64,000 nucleotides of DNA from an uncultured Prevotellaceae bacterium (GTDB taxonomy: Bacteria > Bacteroidota > Bacteroidia > Bacteroidales > Bacteroidaceae). The translations under genes were made by a program, and so were the position numbers. The stretch is from the NCBI GenBank assembly GCA_947168045.1, contig CAMVKN010000013.1, positions 1 to 64,000 of the forward strand. Direction: 5' to 3'. This document shows positions 1 to 7,807 of this stretch, piece after piece (positions within the stretch are counted from its first letter, which is position 1; each line of letters opens with the position of its first letter). The notes beneath the pieces were generated by a model. That model was not told where the DNA came from. It saw only the letters and a program-made list of their open reading frames with translations, and searched no databases.

Positions 1-55
1 AATAACGTGATACCGTAATAACGTGATACCGTAATAACGTGATACCGTAATAACG
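1..55. repeat. 16-bp direct tandem repeat, about 3.4 copies
   Basis: The unit AATAACGTGATACCGT occurs perfectly at 1-16, 17-32 and 33-48, then a partial copy (AATAACG) ends at 55, only 11 bases before the ATG of the FHA gene. The array is cut by the window edge, so the true copy number is unknown. It lies where a promoter or ribosome binding region would be expected. Confidence 0.95.
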
Positions 56-66
56 AAAATAGAACA

Positions 67-654
67 ATGATAGTTTGCCCTAATTGTAAAGAAGAGATAG
101 AAGACAATTCCCACTACTGCGACCAGTGCGGACAAATCCTCCTCTACTGCGAGAAGTGCGGTAGGGTAGGGATGGGGCGTCGTTGCACCAGCTGTGGCGG
201 GATGATGCTTAATCCCGACGAGCTTGAGATGCGGATGCGTAACCAGATTGCCAGCACTTCCATCTCGGTGGGATACAACTCACAAGAGTTCACGTACAAC
301 AATGGCAGCGAGAGTACCAACCGTCTTTCAGCCAGGGCCATGGGCATGCAGGGCATTCCACAGCTGCTGCTGCACAACAGCTCGCTCAACATCCGCATCG
401 TTGGCGTCAATGGTGCCGTCATCGGTCGCAGGCAGGGGCCCTATGCTGACTTCTTCCAACAGAACATGTTCGTCTCAGGCGTTCATGCACAGCTCAAGTA
501 CAACAACAACACGGGGTGGTGCGTCACTGACAAACATTCCTCCAACGGCACACGGCTCAACGGCCACCAGCTGCAGCCCGATGTCGACATGTCGCTCAAG
601 AATGGCGACACGCTCACCATTGCCAATGTCAACTTGCAAGTGAGCATTAGTTAA
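67..654 (+). CDS. Zinc-ribbon and FHA domain protein
   Basis: This 195-residue protein has two parts. The first 45 residues hold four CxxC pairs (CPNC, CDQC, CEKC, CTSC), a double zinc-ribbon pattern. Residues about 105-195 look like a forkhead-associated (FHA) domain, with GRRQG, a SGVHAQL-type strand and the SSNGTRLNG motif that normally contacts phosphothreonine. FHA domains bind phosphothreonine on partner proteins. The next gene, 24 bases downstream, is a PP2C phosphatase, so the pair probably belongs to a Ser/Thr phosphorylation circuit. No kinase gene is visible in the window. The domain calls come from motifs read by eye; the partner is unknown. Confidence 0.85.
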   Translation: MIVCPNCKEEIEDNSHYCDQCGQILLYCEKCGRVGMGRRCTSCGGMMLNPDELEMRMRNQIASTSISVGYNSQEFTYNNGSESTNRLSARAMGMQGIPQLLLHNSSLNIRIVGVNGAVIGRRQGPYADFFQQNMFVSGVHAQLKYNNNTGWCVTDKHSSNGTRLNGHQLQPDVDMSLKNGDTLTIANVNLQVSIS

Positions 655-678
655 ATAGTTCCATTATCACTTAGTTCG

Positions 679-1428
679 ATGAAAATTGACATCTCGGCAT
701 CCTGCCGGATAGGATGTGTCAGGAACAACAACGAAGACATGGTGCTGGTTGACCTTTGGTGTACACGCAATGGCCAGGTGCAGACCGAAACCAACACTGA
801 CGACGTTGACCGCTATCTGATAGCTGTAGCCGACGGCATGGGAGGACACAACTGTGGCGAGGTAGCCAGCAGCGACGTCCTGCATAACCTGCAGTTCTTC
901 TTCTCAGACATTCCTGTCGGACTCGATGCCAGTAGCTTCAACGAAGCCATCTACGAATGGCTCTCCAGCATCAACCACACCTTCGTGAGCAAGGGTGCTT
1001 ACGATGAACGTTACAGCAAGATGGGCACCACGCTCGTGGCATGGGCTTACTACGGACACCAGTTCTATTGGATGAACTGTGGCGACAGTCGCATCTACCA
1101 CTACCATGCCAACACCCTGACGCAGCTCTCTACCGACCATTCGCTCAGCACCCTCGTGGGCGACACACAACATTCCAACATCATCACCAACTGCATCGGC
1201 GGTGGCTGCAAGAATAGCTTTATCGACATCGTGTGCTGTACGGATGAGGTCATGCCAGGCGACTCCTTCCTGCTCTGTAGCGACGGACTCACCGACATGC
1301 TGTCCGACAGTCGCATAGCCGAGCTGCTGGCCGCTGGCAAGAACGCCGACGAGCTGTGTCAAGAGGCTGAGAAGGCCGGAGGCTTCGACAACGTCTCGGC
1401 CATCATTGCCACCGTCAAGTCATATTAA
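679..1428 (+). CDS. PP2C-family protein serine/threonine phosphatase
   Basis: The 249-residue protein carries the metal-binding motifs of bacterial PP2C (Stp-type) phosphatases in order: NNNED near residue 20, ADGMGGH near 55, MGTT near 117, CGDSRIY near 135, SDGLTD near 200 and GFDNVSA near 238. All the expected acidic metal ligands are present, so it should be an active Mn/Mg-dependent phosphatase. It is cytoplasmic, since no signal peptide is seen. It follows the FHA gene in the same direction with a short gap and probably shares its transcript. Length is normal for the family. Confidence 0.93.
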   Translation: MKIDISASCRIGCVRNNNEDMVLVDLWCTRNGQVQTETNTDDVDRYLIAVADGMGGHNCGEVASSDVLHNLQFFFSDIPVGLDASSFNEAIYEWLSSINHTFVSKGAYDERYSKMGTTLVAWAYYGHQFYWMNCGDSRIYHYHANTLTQLSTDHSLSTLVGDTQHSNIITNCIGGGCKNSFIDIVCCTDEVMPGDSFLLCSDGLTDMLSDSRIAELLAAGKNADELCQEAEKAGGFDNVSAIIATVKSY

Positions 1429-1440
1429 CCCACATTCACT

Positions 1441-1454
1441 TCCTAACTCCTAAC
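1441..1454 (+). repeat. 7-bp tandem repeat upstream of metA
   Basis: Two perfect copies of TCCTAAC lie four bases before the metA ATG, with a degenerate related unit before them. It is one of a dozen spacer repeats with a period of 7 (one of 8) in this window. Confidence 0.7.
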
Positions 1455-1458
1455 TCAA

Positions 1459-2376
1459 ATGCCCCTTAGACTTCCAGACAGGCTTCCTGCCATCGACATA
1501 CTGAAGAACGAGAACATCTTTGTGATGGACACCACCAGGGCGCACTCACAGGACATACGCCCCCTGCGCATTGCCATCCTCAACCTGATGCCCCTGAAAA
1601 TCACCACTGAGACCGACCTCATTCGACTCTTGTCGAATACCCCGTTGCAGCTTGACATCAGCTTCATGAAACTGCGCAGCCACACCTCCAAGAACACGCC
1701 CATTGAACACATGATGATGTTCTACCGCGACTTCGCCGAGATGCGCCATGAGAAGTATGACGGCATGATTATCACCGGGGCACCCGTGGAGCAGATGGAA
1801 TATCAGGACGTGAACTACTGGGACGAGATTACCGACATCTTCGACTGGGCCCGCAACCATGTCACCAGTACACTCTTCATCTGCTGGGCGGCGCAGGCGG
1901 GGCTTTATCACTACTACGGCGTGCCCAAGTATCCGCTGCCGAAGAAAATGTTCGGCATCTTTCCGCAGCATGCCTTGCAAAGACAGCTGCCCATCTTCCG
2001 TGGCTTCGACGATGTGTTCATGATGCCACACAGCCGTCATACCGAGGTACGCCGTGAGGACATCATCAGCCATCCGGAGCTTACCTTGATAGCTGAGTCG
2101 CCTGCGAGCGGTGTCAGTATCGTCATGGCCCGCCAGGGGCGTGAGTTCTTCATCACCGGTCATCTGGAGTATGCCCCCAACACCCTCGACAATGAGTATC
2201 GGCGCGACCGTGGCATACGAAATGACGTCGACATGCCTGTCAATTACTATCCTGGCGACGACCCCACGCAGCCGCCGATGGTGACATGGCGTGCCCATGC
2301 CAACCTGTTCTACAACAACTGGGTGAACTATTACGTCTATCAGGAGACGCCATACGATATCAGCAGTATACATTGA
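1459..2376 (+). CDS. metA: Homoserine O-acyltransferase (MetA fold), predicted acetyl-CoA specific
   Basis: This 305-residue protein matches the MetA family over its full length. It acylates homoserine in the first committed step of methionine synthesis. The catalytic Cys142 (FICWAAQAG), His235 and Glu237 (TGHLE) fall exactly at the family's numbered positions. Residue 111 is Glu, in GAPVEQMEY; in characterised MetA proteins Glu111 goes with acetyl-CoA use and Gly111 with succinyl-CoA. The product is therefore predicted to be O-acetylhomoserine, despite the usual 'succinyltransferase' label. The stop codon lies inside the first unit of the heptad repeat that separates it from the next gene. 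Confidence 0.95.
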   Translation: MPLRLPDRLPAIDILKNENIFVMDTTRAHSQDIRPLRIAILNLMPLKITTETDLIRLLSNTPLQLDISFMKLRSHTSKNTPIEHMMMFYRDFAEMRHEKYDGMIITGAPVEQMEYQDVNYWDEITDIFDWARNHVTSTLFICWAAQAGLYHYYGVPKYPLPKKMFGIFPQHALQRQLPIFRGFDDVFMMPHSRHTEVRREDIISHPELTLIAESPASGVSIVMARQGREFFITGHLEYAPNTLDNEYRRDRGIRNDVDMPVNYYPGDDPTQPPMVTWRAHANLFYNNWVNYYVYQETPYDISSIH

Positions 2377-2408
2377 GATTTGAGGTTTGAGATTTGAGGT
2401 TTGAGATT
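2374..2408 (+). repeat. 7-bp tandem repeat (TGAGATT/TGAGGTT), five units
   Basis: Five heptamers alternate TGAGATT and TGAGGTT, giving a 14-bp super-period. The first three bases are the metA stop codon, and the array ends two bases before the ATG of the U32 gene. Every unit has TGA on the coding strand, and since 7 is not a multiple of 3 the array closes all three frames. A near-identical alternation is found next to galK at 33761-33795. Confidence 0.9.
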
Positions 2409-2410
2409 TT

Positions 2411-4618
2411 ATGCAGACGCTTGAATTATTGGCTCCGGCTAAGAATCTGGTATGTGGCAAGGCCGCCATCGACCATGGCGCTGATGCCGTCTACATCGGG
2501 CCACCGCTCTTCGGTGCCCGTGTCGCCGCTGGCAACAGTATTGACGACATTGCCGAGCTATGCCGCTATGCACAGCCCTTTGGCGTCAAGGTCTATGCCA
2601 CTGTCAACACCTTGCTTCACGACGACGAGCTACCGCAGGCTGTCCAGCTCATCCATCAGCTGGCCGATGCCGGCGTTGATGCCGTCCTCATTCAGGACAT
2701 GCGACTGCTGGACACTGTACAGTGTAGCGTGGATAACGTAGAGTTTGCTACCGCCCTCTCGTCAGCAGAAGGCATGGCGGTAGCAAACTCTGCACTCTAC
2801 ACTCTACACTCAAAACTAAAGTTTCATGCCTCGACGCAGGCCGACAACCGAACCGCTGAGAAGGTGGCTTGGTTGTGGCAGCAGGGCTTCCGGCGCGCCG
2901 TCCTCGCCCGCGAGCTAAGCGTCGACGAGGTGCGCGCCATCCATCAGGCTGTGCCTCAGATGGAGCTTGAGGTGTTTGTCCACGGTGCCCTCTGTGTCAG
3001 CTACTCAGGGCTATGCTATGCCTCCGAATACTGCTTTGGACGGTCAGCCAACCGTGGCGAGTGTGCGCAGTTCTGCCGCATGCCTTTTGACCTGCTTGAC
3101 GCTGACGAACAGGTCCTGGAGCAGCAGCGCCATCTGCTCTCGCTCAAGGACCTTAACCTCAGCGTACATCTTGCCGAGCTCATCGAGGCCGGAGCCATGT
3201 CGTTCAAGATTGAGGGACGGCTGAAGGACGTGTCGTATGTGAAGAATGTCACTGCAGCCTACAGCCAGCTGCTCAACCAGTTCATCAGTGACCATCCCGG
3301 TCGCTACTGCCGAGCCTCGCGGGGCACTTGTCGCTACACCTTCCAGCCCGACCTCGACCGTACCTTCAACCGTGGCTATACCACCTATTTTGTGCATGGC
3401 CGACAGCCCCGCCAGGCATCCTTCGACACCCCCAAGGCCATTGGCCAGTTTGTGGGCACAGTGAAGAGCGTCAGCACCGACGGCCGCCGCCCCTCCATCG
3501 TTGTGGCTGGCACCGCCGCCTTCGTCAATGGTGACGGTCTCTGCTTCTTCGCCCCCAACCGACAGCTGGTGGGCTTTCGTGTCAACAGGGCTGAGGGCAA
3601 TCGTCTCTACCCACACGCTATGCCTGACGGGTTGCGTCCCGGCGTCCGTCTTTACCGTAGCAACGACCAGGCCATGGACGCCATCCTGGCTAAGCCCACT
3701 GCCGAGCGTAAGATTGCCGTCACGATGGCACTCACGCCTGTCAACGATGCTGACGGTGAGGGGTTCCAGCTGACTATGGACGATGGTGCCATGTCACGCT
3801 CTGTCCGCATGGCCGTTACGCATCAGCTTGCACGCTCGCCCCAGCGTGAGCAGATAGCACGTGAGCTGAGCAAGCTCGGTGGCACCCCCTATGAGTGTAC
3901 CTCGGTCATCTTGCCTGATGACTTCCCCTATTTCATTCCCGCCAGTCTGCTGGCCGAGGGGAGGAGAAAGGTTAGTAGCCAAAACAGCCCCAGTAGCCCC
4001 AACAGCCCCACCCCCGGCCCCTCCCGCGGGGGGGAGGGGAGTATATACACTCAACCCGAATATTCCGTAACAGAACAACATACTCCCAACTCTCATGGCG
4101 AGGATTCCGCAGCAGAACTACATACTTCTATTTTTCATGGCGAGAATTCCGCAGCAGAACTACATAACCCTATCTCTCATGTCGAGAATTCCGCAGCAGA
4201 ACTACATAACCCTATCTCTCATGTCGAGGATTCCGCAGCAGAACTACATACTTCTATTTTTCATGGCGAGAATTCCGCAACAGAACTACATACTCCCAAC
4301 TCTCATGGCGAGAATCCCGTAGAAGAACTACATACTTCTATTTTTCATGGCGAGAATTCCGCAGCAGAACTATATACTCCCCTCCCCCCCGCGGGAGGGG
4401 TCGGGGGTGGGGCTGTTGGGGCTGTTGGTTCTTCCCCTCTCATGCGCTGCCGCTACTGCCTCCGTCATGAGCTGGGCTTCTGTGTGAAGCGTGGCGGACG
4501 CAAGCCGACATGGAGAGAACCACTCACGCTGCGCCTGGCTGACGGGCGTCGCTTCCCGTTGCACTTCGATTGCAAGAACTGTCAGATGCTGGTGTTGAGC
4601 GAGGAGAGGCGAAGTTGA
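2411..4618 (+). CDS. U32-family (YegQ/RlhA-like) protein with in-frame repeat insertion
   Basis: This 735-residue protein begins with the U32 'peptidase' barrel (LELLAPAKN, GADAVYIG, VYATVNTLLH). The U32 signature region lies near residues 180-225 (ELEVFVHGALCVSYSGLC, CAQFCRMPF), and SFKIEGRLKDVSYV lies near 260. Several U32 proteins act in RNA hydroxylation (TrhP on tRNA, RlhA on 23S rRNA) rather than as proteases, so the label peptidase is unsafe. Residues about 524-673 are a foreign, low-complexity stretch encoded by a composite repeat element. Normal sequence then resumes with a C-terminal Cys-rich segment (CRYC, C, CKNC). The frame stays open throughout, so a full-length product is possible. 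The next gene overlaps at TGATG. Confidence 0.88.
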   Translation: MQTLELLAPAKNLVCGKAAIDHGADAVYIGPPLFGARVAAGNSIDDIAELCRYAQPFGVKVYATVNTLLHDDELPQAVQLIHQLADAGVDAVLIQDMRLLDTVQCSVDNVEFATALSSAEGMAVANSALYTLHSKLKFHASTQADNRTAEKVAWLWQQGFRRAVLARELSVDEVRAIHQAVPQMELEVFVHGALCVSYSGLCYASEYCFGRSANRGECAQFCRMPFDLLDADEQVLEQQRHLLSLKDLNLSVHLAELIEAGAMSFKIEGRLKDVSYVKNVTAAYSQLLNQFISDHPGRYCRASRGTCRYTFQPDLDRTFNRGYTTYFVHGRQPRQASFDTPKAIGQFVGTVKSVSTDGRRPSIVVAGTAAFVNGDGLCFFAPNRQLVGFRVNRAEGNRLYPHAMPDGLRPGVRLYRSNDQAMDAILAKPTAERKIAVTMALTPVNDADGEGFQLTMDDGAMSRSVRMAVTHQLARSPQREQIARELSKLGGTPYECTSVILPDDFPYFIPASLLAEGRRKVSSQNSPSSPNSPTPGPSRGGEGSIYTQPEYSVTEQHTPNSHGEDSAAELHTSIFHGENSAAELHNPISHVENSAAELHNPISHVEDSAAELHTSIFHGENSATELHTPNSHGENPVEELHTSIFHGENSAAELYTPLPPAGGVGGGAVGAVGSSPLMRCRYCLRHELGFCVKRGGRKPTWREPLTLRLADGRRFPLHFDCKNCQMLVLSEERRS
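3980..4430. repeat. Composite inverted-repeat element A, inserted inside the U32 gene
   Basis: GC-rich arms in opposite orientation lie at about 3980-4047 and 4371-4430. Each contains CCCCTCCCGCGGGGGGGAGG followed by GGAGTATATA when read inward. They flank a 42-bp tandem array at 4052-4387, with about eight units, the later ones separated by exactly 42 bases starting at 4094, 4136, 4178, 4220, 4262, 4304 and 4346. The array codes for a 14-residue repeat such as HGENSAAELHTSIF. The total length is compatible with an uninterrupted frame, and no stop codon is introduced. Arms of the same type occur at 8391-8640 and 10590-11556. Confidence 0.93.
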
Positions 4619-5661
4619 TGGGACATAAAATAAATGAACAGATGATGTGTGAAAGAATCATAAGAAAGATGTGTAGGTGGATGATGGCTTTATCATTTGT
4701 CATCTATCACTTGGCGTTTAGCTCGGCATGCTACCGGGCCGACTCGCCCACACCTGATGGCTGGATACCCACGGAGGAACAGATGGACTCCATCTCGTTC
4801 TACACCACCCACCACTACTCGCAGAATTTCAACTTCATCGTTGTCTCCGACAGCCTCTCGCTCATTGTCCAGGACCCTGCCGAGGCCGTTGGCGGACTGC
4901 CTGTCGACACCATTGCGGTGCAGAAGAGCGACCGCATCGTGGTGGCTGACATCGTCATGCTTCGTACTGACACCGTCGACTCCGTATGGGTACAGGTGGC
5001 ACGCGATGAGGAGACCATAGGTTGGGCGCATGAGTCCTATCTGCTCAATGGCGTGGCTCCTGACAACCTCGTATCGCGTTTCATCGATTTCTTCTCCAAC
5101 ACTCATCTGCTCATCATGTTGGGTGTTGTCGTCGTGGGCTTGGCTTTGTTCATCGTCCAGCGTCTCTACCGCCGTCATTCGCCCATCGTGCATTTCCGCG
5201 ACATCGGTTCGTTCTATCCCACGCTGCTGGCCCTGCTCATCTCTGTTGCTGCGGTCGTCTACAGCAGCATCCAGCTGCTGTCGCCCGAGTCGTGGCGACA
5301 CTACTACTATCACCCTTCGCTCAATCCGCTTGCCCTGCCACTTCATCTTGCCATCTTCCTTGGGCTGGTATGGATTATCATCATTGTTGGCCTGGCCACT
5401 TTGAGCGATGTCTACCGCAAGCTCAGCACCGGACAAGCCATCCTCTATCTCATCGGACTTGCAGCCGTCTGCAGCGTTGACTATGTGGTGTTTAGCGTTC
5501 TCACCCTCTATTATGTGGGTTATCCGCTGCTCCTTGTCTACATGGTCTTTGCCCTTTGGCGCTATTTCCGCTACAGCCGTCCACGCTATCTTTGCGGCAA
5601 CTGTGGACAACCTCTCCGCAGTAAGGGCATTTGTCCCAACTGTGGTGCTGATAACATTTAG
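4618..5661 (+). CDS. Membrane lipoprotein with SH3-like and zinc-ribbon segments
   Basis: Starting at the ATG that overlaps the U32 stop (TGATG), this is 347 residues; an in-frame ATG at 4642 is an alternative. The N-terminus has a hydrophobic run ending in a lipobox-like AFSSAC. A region reading VQKSDRIVV...WVQVARDEETIGWAHESYL resembles a bacterial SH3 domain. Several membrane segments follow (around NTHLLIMLGVVVVGLALFIV, TLLALLISVAAVVY, LAIFLGLVWIIIIVGLA, AILYLIGLAAVCS and YPLLLVYMVFALW). It ends with a zinc ribbon, CGNCGQ...CPNCG. Function is unknown. Overlap suggests coupling to the U32 gene. Confidence 0.75.
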   Translation: MGHKINEQMMCERIIRKMCRWMMALSFVIYHLAFSSACYRADSPTPDGWIPTEEQMDSISFYTTHHYSQNFNFIVVSDSLSLIVQDPAEAVGGLPVDTIAVQKSDRIVVADIVMLRTDTVDSVWVQVARDEETIGWAHESYLLNGVAPDNLVSRFIDFFSNTHLLIMLGVVVVGLALFIVQRLYRRHSPIVHFRDIGSFYPTLLALLISVAAVVYSSIQLLSPESWRHYYYHPSLNPLALPLHLAIFLGLVWIIIIVGLATLSDVYRKLSTGQAILYLIGLAAVCSVDYVVFSVLTLYYVGYPLLLVYMVFALWRYFRYSRPRYLCGNCGQPLRSKGICPNCGADNI

Positions 5662-5688
5662 GCGCTAAGGGAGGGATAAGCAAGAAAG

Positions 5689-5934
5689 CTATTTCTTCTT
5701 GAAGCTTGCCAGCAGTGGGGCATAGTTCTTGCGAAGCTTCCTAAAGGTGAGGAAGGCATCGATGGCAAGGGCGCTGTGGGAAAGAAGACTGGCGACGAAC
5801 TGCCCCTTGGTGGACTGACTGGGCTTGACGATGAGGGTGTTCCACAGCTGGTTGATATGCTGGCTGTCGTGGTCGATTTGCAGGCGCAGCTCATTCTTGC
5901 GCTGGCGTATCTCTTCAAGTGTGCGGTAGTCCAT
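5689..5934 (-). CDS. Small conserved hypothetical protein of envelope cluster
   Basis: This 81-residue protein has a helical, charged N-terminal half (LEEIRQRKNELRLQI) and no clear membrane span. It is the last gene of a three-gene minus-strand cluster with a holin-like protein and a YtxH protein. That order is common in Bacteroidota, and this position is usually filled by a small uncharacterised protein. The function is not known; a role in envelope stress is only suggested by the neighbours. It converges on the zinc-ribbon gene with a 27-base gap. Confidence 0.65.
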   Translation of the reverse strand: MDYRTLEEIRQRKNELRLQIDHDSQHINQLWNTLIVKPSQSTKGQFVASLLSHSALAIDAFLTFRKLRKNYAPLLASFKKK

Positions 5935-5978
5935 GGAAGTGCAGTTTTAATATAAAAGATGTATAGAGATGTATGACA

Positions 5979-6329
5979 TCAGTCCTTCATCAGCAGCCGT
6001 GCGAGGAAACGCACCAGCGGGCGCTCAATCCATGGGCGGCGGAAGGCCAGGACCAACAACAGCACAAAGGCATGGATGGCAGCCACGATGATGAAGGCAG
6101 TGGTGAGACCCATGTGGTGGGACAGCCAGAAGGCCAGGCCCAGCGATGCAAAGAGAATCACCACGATGAGTATGAAGAAAAGAATAATAGCCAAGGTGGC
6201 CGTCGTCAACAGACGCACCACCTTGTCTATCACATCGAGCTTGACGAACTCCTTCTGGAGCTCGAGGTAGTGTTTCAGCGCCTCAATGAGCTGGGCGATG
6301 GTCTCTACGTTTTTGTCGCTCGATAACAT
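5979..6329 (-). CDS. Phage-holin-3/6-like (Actinobacterial-type) inner-membrane protein
   Basis: This 116-residue protein has an amphipathic N-terminal helix followed by two strong membrane segments (LTTATLAIILFFILIVVILFAS and LTTAFIIVAAIHAFVLLLVLAF). The pattern fits the family named after phage holins (Pfam Phage_holin_3_6), which in chromosomal settings is a widespread membrane protein often placed next to YtxH genes. There is no phage gene nearby, so a lysis role is unlikely. It lies 16 bases downstream of the YtxH gene on the same strand. Confidence 0.8.
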   Translation of the reverse strand: MLSSDKNVETIAQLIEALKHYLELQKEFVKLDVIDKVVRLLTTATLAIILFFILIVVILFASLGLAFWLSHHMGLTTAFIIVAAIHAFVLLLVLAFRRPWIERPLVRFLARLLMKD

Positions 6330-6344
6330 GTCGTCTCTGTGATT

Positions 6345-6551
6345 TTAGTCGGCAGCTTCTTCCAGTTCGTCCACCAGGTCGCCCACTTCCTTGCGGTTGA
6401 GCTTGATGTTGTGCTTCTTCATGAAGTCCTCCACGGTGTCAGAGATTTTGGCACGCGTGTCCTTACCACTCTCGGGGGCCAGCAGAAGGCCGGCGACAGC
6501 ACCGGCGACAGCACCGCCGATGAATGCTCCAATGTAACCAAGTCCTTTCAT
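6345..6551 (-). CDS. YtxH domain protein
   Basis: This 68-residue protein starts with a glycine/alanine-rich hydrophobic stretch (GAFIGGAVAGAVAGLLLAPESGK). The charged helix KISDTVEDFMKKH follows, which is the typical YtxH layout. YtxH proteins are small envelope-associated proteins linked to general stress in other bacteria; the molecular role is unclear. It is the first gene of the minus-strand trio and has a promoter-like box upstream at 6610-6617. Confidence 0.85.
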   Translation of the reverse strand: MKGLGYIGAFIGGAVAGAVAGLLLAPESGKDTRAKISDTVEDFMKKHNIKLNRKEVGDLVDELEEAAD

Positions 6552-6609
6552 AGTTGTTCAGTTTGTTTTAATTGATAAATAGTTGTAGGTGTTGTTTACT
6601 TTTCAACTG

Positions 6610-6617
6610 CAAATGTA
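6610..6617 (-). promoter_or_regulatory. Predicted -7 box for the YtxH cluster
   Basis: On the minus strand this reads TACATTTG, matching the Bacteroidota TAnnTTTG form, about 60 bases before the YtxH start. A TTG lies 16 bases upstream, shorter than the usual 19-20, so the assignment is tentative. Confidence 0.5.
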
Positions 6618-6712
6618 CGAATAATTTTATTATCAAGCTACGAAAAGCCGTTATTTTTTTTATAAAAATGTTAGTTTTTGTTCATTTAACAAAGTTTATG
6701 TGCGTCTTTGCG

Positions 6713-6741
6713 TTGTTTCTCGCTATTATTTTGTAATTTCG
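6713..6741 (+). promoter_or_regulatory. Predicted promoter of SPOR-ruvX-def operon
   Basis: TTG at 6713-6715 is followed after 18 bases by TAATTTCG at 6734-6741, one mismatch from TAnnTTTG. The SPOR gene starts at 6798. The rest of 6552-6797 is AT-rich with no gene. Confidence 0.5.
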
Positions 6742-6797
6742 CGCTGAATTATTGACCGTAAGGAATCAACGAATCATTTTAAAATAAACACAGAGTT

Positions 6798-7316
6798 ATG
6801 AAAAAGTACATCTTCATGTTGGCTGGCATCGGACTGGCCATGACGTTCACCAGTTGCGGATCGAGTGAGAAAGCCTATCGCAAGGCATACGAGAAGGCTC
6901 AGGCACAGGCCGCACAGCAGCAGACTGCTCAGCCCACCACTCAGCCTACGGTGCAGCCGGTGGTTACTGAGACGCCGGTGGTGACGCCTGTCGTGACTAC
7001 TCCGGCAACGCAGACACAGGTGGTTGACAACCGCGACAATGTGCAGGTACGTCAGGAGCGTGTCAGCATCGTCAGCGGTGCAGGTCTTCAGTCTTACAGC
7101 GTTGTGGTGGGCTCGTTCTCGGTTATCGCCAATGCCGAGGGTCTGCAGCAGCGTCTGAAGAATGCGGGCTATGCTGCCCAGATAGTGAAGAACGAGGAGC
7201 GCAACATGTACCGTGTGGTGGCCTCGACGTTTAACAACAAGAGCGATGCCGTGAACAGTCGCGACCAGCTGCGCAGCACCTATGCTGACGCCTGGCTGCT
7301 GTACAACGGACAGTAA
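6798..7316 (+). CDS. SPOR-domain lipoprotein
   Basis: The 172-residue protein begins with a lipoprotein signal peptide (MKKYIFMLAGIGLAMTFTSC, lipid Cys at residue 20). A low-complexity Q/P/T/V-rich linker covers residues about 40-75. Residues about 95-172 form a SPOR domain (YSVVVGSFSVIANAEGLQQR, YRVVASTF). SPOR domains bind denuded peptidoglycan glycans, mostly at division sites, so this is probably an outer-membrane-anchored wall-binding protein. ruvX follows after three bases. Confidence 0.9.
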   Translation: MKKYIFMLAGIGLAMTFTSCGSSEKAYRKAYEKAQAQAAQQQTAQPTTQPTVQPVVTETPVVTPVVTTPATQTQVVDNRDNVQVRQERVSIVSGAGLQSYSVVVGSFSVIANAEGLQQRLKNAGYAAQIVKNEERNMYRVVASTFNNKSDAVNSRDQLRSTYADAWLLYNGQ

Positions 7317-7319
7317 GCC

Positions 7320-7739
7320 TTGGCACGCATCCTTTCCATCGACTATGGCCGGAAACGTACCGGCGTGGCCGTCACCGACCCTCTGCAGCTTATTGCCGGA
7401 GGGTTGGTGACTTTGCCTACGGCTGAGCTGTACGACTGGCTGACGAACTATGTGAAGACTGAAGCCGTGGAACGCATCATCATCGGTGAGCCCCGGCAGA
7501 TGAACGGCCAGCCCAGCGAGAACATGCAGCGGGTGCAGCAGTTTGTCAACCGATGGCGCAAGGCACAGCCTGACATCCCCATCGAGCTCTTCGACGAGCG
7601 CTTCACCTCGGTGCTGGCTCATCAGGCAATGCTCGACGGTGGCCTGCATAAGAAGGCACGTCAGGATAAAGCCCTCGTCGACCGTATCAGTGCTACCATC
7701 ATCCTCGAGGATTATCTGAGGACAAGGAAACATTCGTAA
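7320..7739 (+). CDS. ruvX: RuvX/YqgF-type nuclease
   Basis: The protein is 139 residues, normal for the family. It has the RNase H-like fold signature near the N-terminus (ILSIDYGRKRTGVAVTD) and the conserved DERFTS motif near 100, followed by KALVDRISATIILEDYL. Family members act as a putative Holliday-junction resolvase and in 16S rRNA 5' processing. The start is TTG, chosen because the family start MARILSIDYG aligns there and no ATG lies upstream in frame. It is three bases from the SPOR gene. Its stop codon TAA is the first base triplet of a short heptad repeat. Confidence 0.92.
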   Translation: MARILSIDYGRKRTGVAVTDPLQLIAGGLVTLPTAELYDWLTNYVKTEAVERIIIGEPRQMNGQPSENMQRVQQFVNRWRKAQPDIPIELFDERFTSVLAHQAMLDGGLHKKARQDKALVDRISATIILEDYLRTRKHS

Positions 7740-7799
7740 TGCTTAATGCTTAAGTGAGTTGTCCTCAAATCTCAAATCTCAATTCTCAAATCTCAAATC
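7737..7799 (+). repeat. Two adjacent 7-bp tandem repeats between ruvX and def
   Basis: Two copies of TAATGCT (7737-7750) begin on the ruvX stop codon. After 14 bases there are five units of TCAAATC (7765-7799, one variant TCAATTC). In this orientation TCAAATC has no stop in any frame, so an open frame runs through it toward def. It is the reverse complement of the GATTTGA heptads at 2374, 30297 and 45532. Confidence 0.9.
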
Positions 7800-7807
7800 A
7801 AAAGAAA

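Noticed and set aside
5979..6329. Prophage signal from a holin-like protein
   Set aside because: The family is a common chromosomal membrane protein beside YtxH genes; no phage structural, integrase or lysis gene is near.
7754..7807. Longer N-terminus for peptide deformylase starting at GTG 7754
   Set aside because: The extra residues are only the translated heptad repeat; family members begin at the TTG at 7808.
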